A DNA stretch of 64,000 bases from Kribbella sp. VKM Ac-2569 (lineage in GTDB: Bacteria > Actinomycetota > Actinomycetes > Propionibacteriales > Kribbellaceae), in contig NZ_SGXJ01000008.1 in NCBI RefSeq assembly GCF_004216905.1, positions 62,001 through 126,000 on the forward strand. The letters are read 5' to 3'. This document shows positions 27,795 through 39,700 of this stretch, piece by piece. The notes beneath the pieces were generated by a model. It saw nothing but the letters and a program-made list of their open reading frames with translations. It made no database searches and was not told the origin of the DNA. Numbering within the stretch: the stretch's first letter is position 1; every line of letters starts with the position of its first letter. A program made the translations under genes and the position numbers.

Positions 27795-30700
27795 TGATTC
27801 CCGAGCCCTCCGGTCCGCTGTGGGACTGGCTGCAGAAACTCGTCGACTCGACCCAGATCTTTCCCAACGTCGACGAGGACGCCGCGGACCGGATGGGCGC
27901 CAACTGGAAAACGGTCGAGAAGGCCATGGCCGACACCATCGAGGCGGCGCAGGCGGGCAACGACCGGATCCCGGCCGTCTGGGGAGACCAGAACGGGCAG
28001 CTCTATCACGAGAACCTCAAGCAGGCGCTCGGCAACGAGGGCTACCAGGAGGCGGTCCGCGCCTTCGAACAGATGTCGGCGATGTGCACGAAGTTCGCCA
28101 CGGACGTGCGACAGACCAAGAATCAGATCTGGTCCGAGCTGATCATGAACGCGTTCTTCTTCGCCCTGACGTTCCTGCTGCCGCCGGGGATCGGCGACCT
28201 GTTCCGCTGGCGGCTCGCTGCGGTGCTGGTCGAGCGTTTCTCCGGGCTGATCCGGGCAGCGGCGGAACTCACCCACGCGGCGGCCGGCGGGCTCGGCGCG
28301 CGGGCGCTGTCGCTGGTCGGCCATACCGCCTGGGAAGGCGTCGAGGAGGCCCTGACCGAACTCGTCGCACAGCAGCTCGACATCTGGGACGGCGCGCGGA
28401 AGAACATCGACTGGCAGCAGGTCGGGATCTCCGCGCTGGCCGGCGTCCTGGGTTCGCCGATGAGCAGCGGCCTGAACGCGGCCGGCAAGGTCGGGCGAAG
28501 GATCGCCGGTCTTCCCGACGCGAATCGTGTCGGGAGCCGGGTTCCGTACATCTTGCAAGGCAGTGGCAATGCCTTTGCTACCAACGCGATCACGTCGCCG
28601 ATTTCCAGCGAGTTGGCGAACTACCTCGTCACCGGGAAGGTGCCGGAATTCGGCAGAGCGTTGTCGGAGGGTTGGTTCCAGGCCGGCGTACTCGGGGCGA
28701 GTCGCGTGCACTCGGTCCATGCCGGCGACGCCATGGGCCAGAACTTCTTCAACGGAGTACGCGAAGCCCGCGGTATGGCGCCGTACGTCGACCCGCACGG
28801 CGGGCCGCCCAATACTCCGACAGCCGAGGCAGGGCAGGGTCCGGGTCACACCGCGCAGTCGCCGGGATCCGCGTCGAATACCTCTCCGGGTGGTGCTGCG
28901 AGTTCTGGCGCGGGCTCGTCGGTCGGCGGTGGAAACGGGTCTGCATCGGGTGGTTCGGCGAGTGGTGGCGGACAGGGTGGGGCGCCGACCGGCCACTCCG
29001 GCGGATCGTCGCAGGATGCGCACGTCGATCGGCATGCGCAGCCCAACAGGACACCACCGTCGGACCAACAGCACGACGAACAGCACCAGGACAATCAGGT
29101 TGCCGATCAGCAAGACTCGGACGACTCAGGATCTCCGGAGCTGGCCGAGGCGACCGCACAGCCTGCCGTTGACACGTCTCCGCCGGCGCCTCCTGCCACC
29201 GGCGAATCGCACAACGTTGCGAACGACGTCCCGCCCGGTGGGGCGGACTCGGTCCAGCAGCCCGGGCAGGGCGAGCATGTGCAGCAGCAGGCTGGAGCAC
29301 CTGCCGATGTGAGCAGCGGTCAGGACGTGAGTGGGTCGGCCGCCCCGGTGGCGGCTGGAACGGCCGCGCCCACGGCGACTCAGGTGACTGGTACGGGATC
29401 GCATCTCGCCGGCCAGGGGTCGGCACCTACCGGCGTCGGTCAGCAGACCAGTAACCCGCCCAGCACCATCCCGGCGGTCCAGAAGGCGGATCCAGCCGAG
29501 ACCACCGCACCAGTTGCTCAGGGCAACACCACTGCCGCCGTGCAGGCGGCGCCGCAGAACGACGTACCCCGGAAGTCCGGTACCAGCACCGAGACCGAGG
29601 CAACTGCTACGCCCGAGGCGACGGCGCCTGCGGCGGACGTGGATGTGGATGCGAACGTGGTGACGCCTGGCGGCGCCGCACTGGTCGGTGAGGCGCAGGC
29701 CCAGACGGCGGCACTGCCGTCGCCCGCGACCGAAGAGTCGAACGACGCCCCGAAGCCGCTTCCGGCGCACACCACGTCAGAGCGGTCCGGGCCTTCCAAC
29801 GGCCCTGGGAACGGCAGCGAGACTGTTGAGGATCCCGGTGAGGTGCTCGCTCAGGACGGCGACAACGTCGTGCGGCGAACGGTCGGTCGCGAGGGCAAGC
29901 CTGCTGAGGTACGCATCGAGTTCCGCGGGGCCAACCAGCACGGTACGCCGAGCGCGAAGCGGACCAATCCGTACTCCTGGGTCGCCGGCAAGGTGCGGCA
30001 CCGGGACATCGTCCCTTCGGGCACGCAATTCCAGATGTGGGCCTTTCACCTCATGCAGCAACAGCTCGCCGCGCTGGCCCGCGCCGGCCACAGCTTCGAT
30101 CTGGCGTTCCGCGCCGTACAGAACGCGGAGACCGGGATCGTGGAGCTCCACGCCGAAATCACGCTCTTCCGTGCCGGTGGCGAGGTCGTCCACGTTGCCC
30201 AGACGAACCTGGCCGAGGCAGCCACGGCCGTACAGCGTGGCGCCTTCGACTCCGGACATCCGCCGGCCCCGCGGACCGCGCCGGGTGACCTGAACGTCGG
30301 GCAGTCGGCGACCTTCCGCCCGCGGGTGATCGACGTCCGCACGGCGATACCGGACCACCTGGTAGCGAACCCGGAAACCCTGGACACGCTGCACGAACGA
30401 CTGACCCTGCTGGAGAAGGCCGGTCTCGACGTTCGGGTCGAGGTGACCCGGGTACCGCGACCGACCGCCGATGCGGACGGCGTACGCCTGACCGTCGAAG
30501 TGACCCATCCCAAGGGAAAACACACCTTCGGCCCCAGCACGCTCGAGGACCTGGTGCAGACGGTCAGCCCGACTCCGAACGACGAAATCGCCAACGCCGA
30601 AGAGGCTGAGAGCAACAAACTTGCGCCGGTCGTCCCCGCGGAACATCCGCGACCCGTGCTGAACCGATCGGTCAGCCCGCCGCCTGGACCTCGGGGGCCG

Positions 30701-33700
30701 GAAGAGGCGATTCCTGTGACGCCGGCGGAGGGGCAGTCGGTGGAGGACGCGGCCATGGTCGCGTTCGTGCAGAGGCTGAACGAGCGCGGCCCCGACGGTG
30801 AACTCACGCCGGCAGCGATCGCGACGCGGAAGCGCTACTACCAGACACCGGACACATCGCAGGCGACCGGCGAACCCACTGGCAAGGTCAATCGCCGGTC
30901 CGAGCGCGACACGTTCACGGCCATGACACCTGACGGGACCGTTGTGGAGATACAGGTTCCCGGTCTCAAGTACCTGGTCGAGACCGGTGACTTCGGAGCG
31001 GTCGAGGTGGTTCCCGCGGTCAAGAAGTCCGGTCCGCCGATCGACGTACCCCTGGACGATCCGAAGCTGGGCCGCACGCCCGAACACCGCCGCGCGTACC
31101 AGGACGAAGCCGACATGTGGAACGCGAGCAAGGAGGCACCTCCGCGGCGCAAGCGGCCGAAGCGGCCAAAGAACGCGCCCGTCATCATCGACGAGTCGCT
31201 GCAGGACGAGCTCCCGACACCGCAGGACGCCGGCTGGAGGATGGGCGAGAGCTTCGCCGATCTGCTGCTCAGCTGGCTCGGTGCGCGGAACCCCGGCGTG
31301 GAAGAGGTGCACCGGGTGTTCGCGGACGAGTACGCCGGTTCGGGCCGGTTCGACAAGATCTTCGTCCGGCTCGAACGCGGCACCGGCCGGATCCTCGGCT
31401 TCGCGATCGGTGAGGCGAAGAGCGTCAACGGCGCGCTCGGGTCCCGGCGGGGTGCGAACGACCTGTCGTACGAGCAGGGGCACCGCGAGTACATCCGCAG
31501 CATTCTCATGGAGATGATCCGCCGCGGCGGCCCGACCGCGGTGCTCGACAACGAACGCCGCGTCACTCCGGCGAAGCCTCGGGAGCTGGGGCAGGGCCCG
31601 ATCGCCGCGCCGGCCAGGCCGCACACCGACGTACCGCTGGACAACGAGATCCAGTTGGCCGAGGCGATGCTGGCCGCGCTCGACGCCGGTGAAGTCGAGT
31701 TCCTCATGGTGAAGCCGCTGCTCGAGAACGGGCGGACCGCGGTCGGAATCACCATCACCGAGTTCGACCTGACTCCGCCGGGCGCGGCGCACGATCATGC
31801 GCATCCGGCGCGGACCAATCAGGACGTGGCCGAGAACGGTAGTGAGCTGGAGCGTACGGCGGAGACGGTCGAGGAGGTTGCCGCCGTAGCGGGTGTGGAC
31901 GTGTCCGGGATCGACGTGGTGATCGTGACCGATCCCGCCGAGTTCGCGGACCTCGATCGCGACAACGTGGGTGCGAGCGCGATGCAGTTGGCGGACGGTA
32001 CGGTCCAGATCCGTCTGGGGCCGGCCAGCTTCGCCGACCGCGAGACCCTGGCTGCGACCCTCGCCCACGAGAAGACCCACGCCGACCAGTTCCGGGCGGG
32101 CCGGCCGGTCGACGAAATCAGCAGAGCCGAACTCGAACGCGAGGCCTACGCGAGCGAAGCGGCCGCAGTCGAAAGGGTACGAGCACATGACGGCAATCAG
32201 GTTCACGATCGAGTCGACGGTCGACCTGCCGAGCCGACCCGGCCTGATGACGCCCGGCGAGCTCCAGAGCGGGGCGGTCCGGGCCGGCACGATCCTCCGG
32301 GTCCAGGGCACGAACCAGGACGTGACGGTACTGGGCGTGGAACTCCGCTGCACCGCCGGATCGGAGGTGACCCGGATCCGGCTGATGATGGATCGCAAGG
32401 ACGCCCCACTCCTCCACCCGGGAACGGTTCTCGTCAGCCCGACCACCCCGGTGCACCGAAGCGCAACGAGGTCCTCGTCGGCGAAAACGGCGAGCTGACC
32501 CTCCGAATCCGCCACCTCCACCCACCCAGGCCGTCCGCGGACGGTGCCCAGCCGTCTGTGGGTGGTGTGCGTCGGCTGGTTGTCGACGCGATGCTGGCGG
32601 GGTGGGGTGGCTTCCGGGGCGCGGCGGAGGGTGTGTTACCGGCGGATGCGCGGGTGCCGTGGCAGGACCTCGTGCAACTGCAGGAGGCGGTCGAGTCCGC
32701 CGTACGGCGCGGGCTCGAGGTCGACCTGACCCTCGCGATGAACCCAGAGACGAAGTGGCTGGAGGCAACCGCCCACGTCACCGACCCGGTCACCAACGAG
32801 AGCGTCACCTACCGCCGAGCACCCGTCGCTGAGATCGCCAACCGCCTGCACTCAACCGTCGCGCGCGCCGCCGACCCAACTCAACACACGCAACCTGTCT
32901 CTCTCGGGGTTGTGGGGGACAGCGTTCGTCTTGGTGTTACTGAGCATGGGCTGGCGGGAGTGTTGCCGGCTGAGCTTGTGGGTGATGTGCAGGCGTTGGC
33001 CCGGCTGGAGGCGCGGTGGGTCGAGCTTGTGCGGGCCGGGTATCAGGTCGACGTCACCGTGACGAAGGTTGCCGGTCGGCATGCCGTGGTTGATGCGTTG
33101 GAGTTCACGGTGGAGGTGACGGATCCGCACAGCACTGTGGCGGCGGAGGCGCGGGATGTGTACGGGCCGGCCGACGTACGTGCGCTTGTCGAGCAGATGA
33201 TCACCGACCAGCAGTCGCCAGCAGGCCGTCACCGCCAAGCCGACGCCGCACCGCAGCGGTATCTCACGCCTGCCGCGTTCGATCCGGCCGGCGGTCCGGT
33301 GGCGGGTGAGGTCCGGCCCAACGACTCGGCGAACCGGGCGAGGTGGAGTTTCGGTACGCCGGGTCGCGCCGACGAGGTCGTACTGGACCTGCACGAAGTG
33401 CTCCCGCCGGAGCGCCTCCTGAACCCCGATGGGAGGTCCGAGGCCCTGTCCCGGATCCCGCTCGACTGGGCGTTCGCGCGCGATCGGGCCCGCGGTCTGA
33501 TTCCGCCGGGGGTGGCGATTTCGCAGCAGGAATTCGCGGCGTTGGAGCAACGCGTTCAGCAGCTGATCGCGGATGGGCACGTTGTGAGCGTTCGGCTGCG
33601 GGTTCTGAACGATCGGTTGGTCGACGACGCATACGTGCGGGAGGCGGCGACCGGGCGCAGCGCCCTGCACGAGGATCTATCGCTCCCGGAGCTGATCGTT

Positions 33701-36700
33701 GCCCTGGACAACCAGGTGCTGGTGGCGTCGGTTGGGGTGGCTGACGTCGCCGTACGCGCCGCGGTGGTGGATCTGGGCGCGATCCACCTGGAGGACGGTG
33801 GCGTGCGGGTGACCACGTCCGACGGGCGGCAGGTGGTGATTCCCGCGAAGACGCTCTCTCGCATCACCGCCGAGCTCGGTCAGCCGGGAGCCAGGCAGGA
33901 AGCCCTCGACGCGGAAGCAGTACGCCGCCTGGCGGAGCACCTCGGCGTGCCAGCGACTCGGCCCGCCGTGCAATCTCCCGCAAACATCCTCCGCGCCGCA
34001 GCCCACCGCGTAGCCGCCGCCGAAATCACCCGCCGCGCCCGGGAACTAGCAGGCGAGCGGCCGGACGCTGCGCGGGATGGGCGGGGGCGGGTGGGGTCTG
34101 CGCCTCGGGTTCTGGCGGCTGTGGGTGGTGTGCTTGGGGCTGATCTTGGCGGGTTGAGCGTTGGGGATCCGGTCGTGGCCGGGCAACTGGTTGTGGTTGC
34201 GACGCAGCACTTCCGGGTGCAGGTGGGGCGCGTTCGGCGGGGGAAGGTTGCGTCGACCGAGATGCGGGCGGGGACCGCGCAGGACCCGCATGTGGTGACG
34301 TTTGCGCCGTGGGTTTCGGACAGCCAGTTGGCGCGGGTCTGGGTGCGCGAGCTCAGCCACACCCTGCAGGAACTGCGCGCGCCCGAAGGTGGACCGCTGC
34401 GTCGGCTGTTGAGCCGCCTTACCGGCACCGGCCGGAATGCCCGTGTCGATGCCCAGTTCAACGAGTTCCGCTACCTCCAACGGCAGTGGGCACTCGGCGA
34501 TCGGCCGGAGCTTCGTCAGGACATCGAAGAGCTCGTCAATGCGATCCGCCAAGGCGGCCACATCCCGCCGACCCTCCCGTGGAACACCCCGATCCCACTC
34601 GACCTGCGGGCGGAGCTCAAGGCCGCGATCACCCGCCAGCTCACCGGTCTCGACGAGACGATCGCGTCTCTCGACGCCCTGATCGACAGCAAACACACGG
34701 CTGCCAAGAAGGCGATCGAGGAGGCCCGCAAAGAGGCCGGAAAGCGCGATCAAGTTGCCAAGGACAACGGTGCGGCCGCGCGCCGCCGCGCGGCCGCGGC
34801 CGAGGTACAGAAGCAGACCGACCTCGCCAACTGGCACCACCAGATCGCCTCCAACTACCAGCGGGCACGCGCCAACCTGATCGCAGCGCGAGCCGGCTAC
34901 GCCCAACTCCTGCAGAGCATCGCAACCGCCACACCACGTCGCCTCGTCGCCGAAGCGCACAAGTTCGCGGCCGAAGTCGCGGCGTACCAGACGGCTCTGG
35001 AGGGTCTCGCTCCGCCGGCCGCCGCGCTGCCGAGCATGCAGCCGACCGGCCGCCTCCCGCACCTCACCGCGCTCACCGAACGTATCAACGCCACCTTGAT
35101 CGCAAAGGGCATCGACCACACGTTCACCGCCGATGCGCTGCAGCAACTGCTCAGCGCCGAGTTCGGTCGCATCCTGACCGACGACGGCGTCGTACTGCGC
35201 GTCGGCACCAAGCACCCCGCCGACCTCCGCATCAAACTCAGCGTCGCCGAACTGGTCGAGGTCCGCGATCCGAAGGTCAAGGCCTCGGAGATCATCAACG
35301 GCGTGTTCCCGCAGAGCGGCCGGCGCATCGCCACGTCTGCGACTTCGCGGTTCGACAAGACCTTCACGGTGCCGCTGAAGGCGCTCCTGAAGCTCCTCGG
35401 CACGGCCATCCGCCAACCGTGGCTCGGCGACCTCACGCTCAAGCTCGAGGTCGGCACCGGGCACGCCCGCGCTGTCACCGGGAACGCCGCCGAGTACGCG
35501 CAGACCGGCGCGGTCGAGGACAATCGTGGCGAGTCCGTTCTCTATACAGGCAAGGCGTCCTGGCAACTGGACGTCCGCACCGACCGAACGTGGTCCGCGG
35601 CCGAAACAGTTGCTGAGGGCAACGCGAAGGACGCGACCGAGCTCCGCGCCTGGGTGTCGCATGCGTACACCGTCGACGCCGCCAAGGGCACCGAGCGGCG
35701 TTTCGATCTCGCGAACGGCCGTCTGCCCGCCCATCTCCTGACGTCGGTCACCGGCCTGGAAAAGCTGACCGACAAGGTGATCGCGGACAACGAGGGCCGC
35801 TTCGCCAAACTCGGCTCCGACCGCACGCAGCTCGAGGAACAGCTGCACGCCATCCTGAACAACGACCTCCCGAGCCGGTTGGCCGAGTCCACCGACCACG
35901 CCGTACTGCGGCCGCTGACCGTCGACGGAAAGCCGGTCGGGCACGTCGAGGTCACCACCCGGATCCGGTACGAGAAGGTCGGGCTGGTCGGCGCGCAAAG
36001 CACCACCCACTGGCAGGAGTCGGTCCGGATCGGTTTCAGCACGACCAGCACCCAGCAGTCCTTCGGCGCTTCGGCCTCGGTGACCCTGAAGGCCGGGTAC
36101 GACGGTGAGGCGGTGCATGACGTCGCCACGGACGGCACCGATGTCGGACCGACGGTGAGCGGCGGTCGTACGGCGACGCGGTCGGCAGCCCTGTCCGGCG
36201 GCGGTACGTCGATCCACGTCGGCGTACACCGTTTCACGGGACCGACCCAGGCCTACAGCATGGAGCTGGAACACGTCGTCAAGGTGGTGCTGGACGGCGA
36301 GGTGGTGACCACGCGCGAGGACAGCGCAGTTGTGGCGCGGGTGCGGGTCAAGGATGCGTACCGGTACGGGCTGCCGGTGGATCGCAGCGCGGTGCACAAC
36401 GGCGGGCAGATCGTCGACGGTGAGGTCGACCCGAAGGGCGTCGTACCGGGCCGGAAACTGGAGTTTCCTGCGTGGGCGACGGACGCCGCCGGCCGGCTCA
36501 TCACGGCCGGGCCGTGGAACGTGCAGGCCGTCACCGGCGCGAAGGAGGCGTTCGAGGCGATCATGGCGCGGATGGCGCCTCGCGGATTCGTGCCGCCGCT
36601 GGACAGCAACGGAAACCCCGACCTCACCAAGCTCTCGACCGATCCGATCGAGCGGCACGCCCAGCTGCTCAACCTCGAAGAGCTGCGCGAACAACTGTCG

Positions 36701-39700
36701 ACGGAGCGCCTGGAGGCCGGGTACGACATCGCCGCCCGGGACGGGATCCTGATCACCCTCACCCATGCACGGACGGGCCAGGCGACGGAAAACGCCGTAC
36801 TGCGGTATTGGATCGATCCGCTGGCGTCGAAACCGCTTGGCGTCAGCTACAGCGATGACGTCGGAGTGCTCAACGTCGGCTCCGAAACCGCCGGCCGGTC
36901 GTCGTCGCGGTCGAAGGCCTGGCCGTGGCGGGCCGATCCGCTGTCGACGAGTTCGACGACCGGCCTCGACGGAAAGGCAGCGCTTTCCTACGGACGGCAG
37001 GTGCTGGGCCGCGTCCTCGGCTGGCTCGCCGGCGGCACCATCAACCAGGTCACGCTGGTCGAGAGCACGTCACCGGTCGTGGTCATCGAAGTGCAGCACA
37101 CGTCCTTCGTCGCCGAGGGTACGGAGACGTTCTACACCAGGGCGGGCGAGACCGCGCGCATCCTGATCGACAGCGACCTCCTGCCGTACGACGACGCTCT
37201 GCCGCCGACCCCGCGGACGGGACCGGTGCGACCGTCCGTTCTCCAGCGGATGACCTTGCTCGCGCTCGGTGCCACCGAGTTCACCGCGAAGTTGCCCAAG
37301 GCGATCAGGGACGAGGCGACCGCGCTCCAGCAGCTCGGTGTGTTCCTCAATCCGCGGAACCTGCTCGCCCATCCGGAGTGGATCAGCTCCTCCGGCTACC
37401 GCACCATGCTCCTGGTGCCCGGCATCGGCGGGATCTCGAGACGGATCGCGGTCTCACTCACCGCCCGCCTGCAGAACCCGCAGCTGGTCGCCGTGACCGA
37501 AGCCGTCAGCGGCGACATCAACCTCGCGCTCGGCAGCCACGGATCGGTGACCGGACGTTCGTACGGCGGAAGCACCCAGGCGTCGTTCGGGGCCTCCGAG
37601 AACTCGGTCGGCGGCGGGGTCACCGCATCACTCGGCACCAGTGGCTCCACCTCCCGGACCGATCAGGACATCTGGGGCGTCGAACGGCTGACGATCGAGA
37701 CCGGGCGGCACTACGTCTTCACGGCCGACGCCGAGGTGTCCCTTGCGGTAGGCAAGCATCGGCCGACGGAGTCGACCGTCGGCACCGTGTTCCAGCTCGC
37801 CGAGCGGGACGCGCTCCGGTTCTACTCGCAGAACGAACTCGCCCTGCCGCTGCAGCAGGTCGCCGACGCCGTCGAACGCTACCTGCACGGGCACCTGGAG
37901 CTCGATCGCCGGGCGGCGACCGGGTTGGTACGTCGTTATCGCGCGGAGCTGGCTGCGGCTCGTCGGAGTGGAACGCCCGTACCAGCCCTGTCTGCGGAGC
38001 ACACCGCGCAGGCCCTCGCCGCGAAGCTCCGTCCGAGCCCGCGACCGCTACCGGGGACCCCCGAGCAGCGGTTGGACGAGATCCTGCGCGATCAGCCTCC
38101 GCCCCGGATCGATCTGCCGGAGCACTACCGGGAACACCTCGGGTTCAGCCTGATCGAGAGCACGGAACTCGACGCGAACCACGAACTGCTGGCCGAGGTG
38201 TACGACGTACTGCGCAACGAATTCGGTGTCGATCCGGCGGAGGATCCGGCGTTGGAGCAGGCGCTGTTCGTGGACCTCGCCGGGAAGCGTTGGTGGGGGC
38301 GGCTGGAGGACATGCTCGGTCGCAGCGGGTTCGCGCGGGCCTATCCGGTGGGTCGTCCGGGGGAGCTGTCGGCGCAGCAGGTGACGGTGCGGATCCGGGC
38401 CGAGTTCGCGGACGAGGCTGAGAAGTTGGGCGAGGCGAAGGATGTTGTCGGGATCGTGCAGCGGTACCTGTACGGCGATCGGAGCCGGTCGCGGAGCAGC
38501 GGACGGTCTTCCGGGCTCGGAGCGGACGGGTCGGTCGATCCCACCCGGTCCGGGTCGGCGAGCACGGATCGGAGCGAGGGTACGTCGGCGAGCGCCGGCG
38601 ATCAGGTGACGCGGTTGGAACGTATCGCCGGGTTCGACGGGATGACGCGGGTCGGGCGGCGGATGCGGTTGCGGATCGAGGTGGAGCACGATGCGTCCGC
38701 GCCGACGCGTACTCCGCTTGGGCAGCGGTTGTTGCCGCGGATACCGGTGGCGCCGAAGGTGCGGGTGCTGACCGGGAAGGTTGTGCAGCTGATTCCGACC
38801 GCCGCGGTGGGGCGGAAGGTGCCGTCGGTGCCCGTTGTGCCGGGGGAGGTGGAGTTGCCGTCGATGTACCACGTCGAGGGTGTCGGGGCTGTTGATGGGC
38901 GGGCCGATTTGTTCGACGTGGTGGTCGACGAGTTGGCGGACAAGGAACTGCTCGGGGTTGACGGCGTACGGGCTCATCTTGCGGAGCTCGAGAACAAGCT
39001 GTCGGCTTCGGCGCGGAACGGGCAGTTCAGTCGGATGGCGTCGGAGGAGGGGTTCACGCTTGCTCCGTTGGAGGTTCCGGGGGCGAAGCAGGACACGGTT
39101 GAGGTGACGATTCGCGCGCGGGTGTCGACTGTCGAGGCTGTCTCCGAGCCGTTTGCCGGGGAGTTGGGGGAGGTCAATCGTCATCAGGAGACGGCTTCCA
39201 CCACCACGACCACGGGTCGGTTGCTCCCGGTCACGGCGTCCGGGACATACGCGATCGGATCGGCCAGCATCGGCGACCAGGTGTCGGACGCCACGACGGA
39301 CCTCCGCGGCGCCCGCGCCGAACGCAGCCACTTCGAGAAGGGCAACCTCGTCACAGTCCGCGTCCGCGTCGCCTACGACCTCACCATCACCCGCACCCAC
39401 CACACCCCAACCGGCGCCACCCGCCAACGCTCCATCAACCACGTCCCCGCCGCCACCACCGGCCGCGCCTACCTAACCCTCCACGAATCCGACCACCAAA
39501 ACCTCATCCCACCCACCCCACCCACGCCGCCAAGCCCACCCACTCCACCGACCGCGCCGACCCCGCCCACCGCCCCGATGCCGCCCACTGTGCCGATGCC
39601 GCCCACTGTGCCGATGCCGCCGACCCCGCGGCCCATCGGGGCGGTGTCGTCGCGGTGGAGGCCTATTCATACTGGGGTTTCGGCCGAGGAACAACGGAGA

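Noticed and set aside
32455..32498. Last 15 or so codons of the nested 103-aa frame as part of its domain
   Set aside because: Sequence becomes Ser/Arg-rich while the giant frame regains coding bias (EVLVGENGELTLRI), so the nested domain probably ends near VLVSP.
29777..32521. 914-codon minus-strand open frame inside the giant gene
   Set aside because: Antisense shadow with low-complexity Arg/Asp/His sequence and no coupled start site.
34046..36766. 906-codon open frame on the minus strand inside the giant gene
   Set aside because: Composition is Arg/Gly/Val-rich with no domain; it mirrors the strongly biased plus-strand codons.
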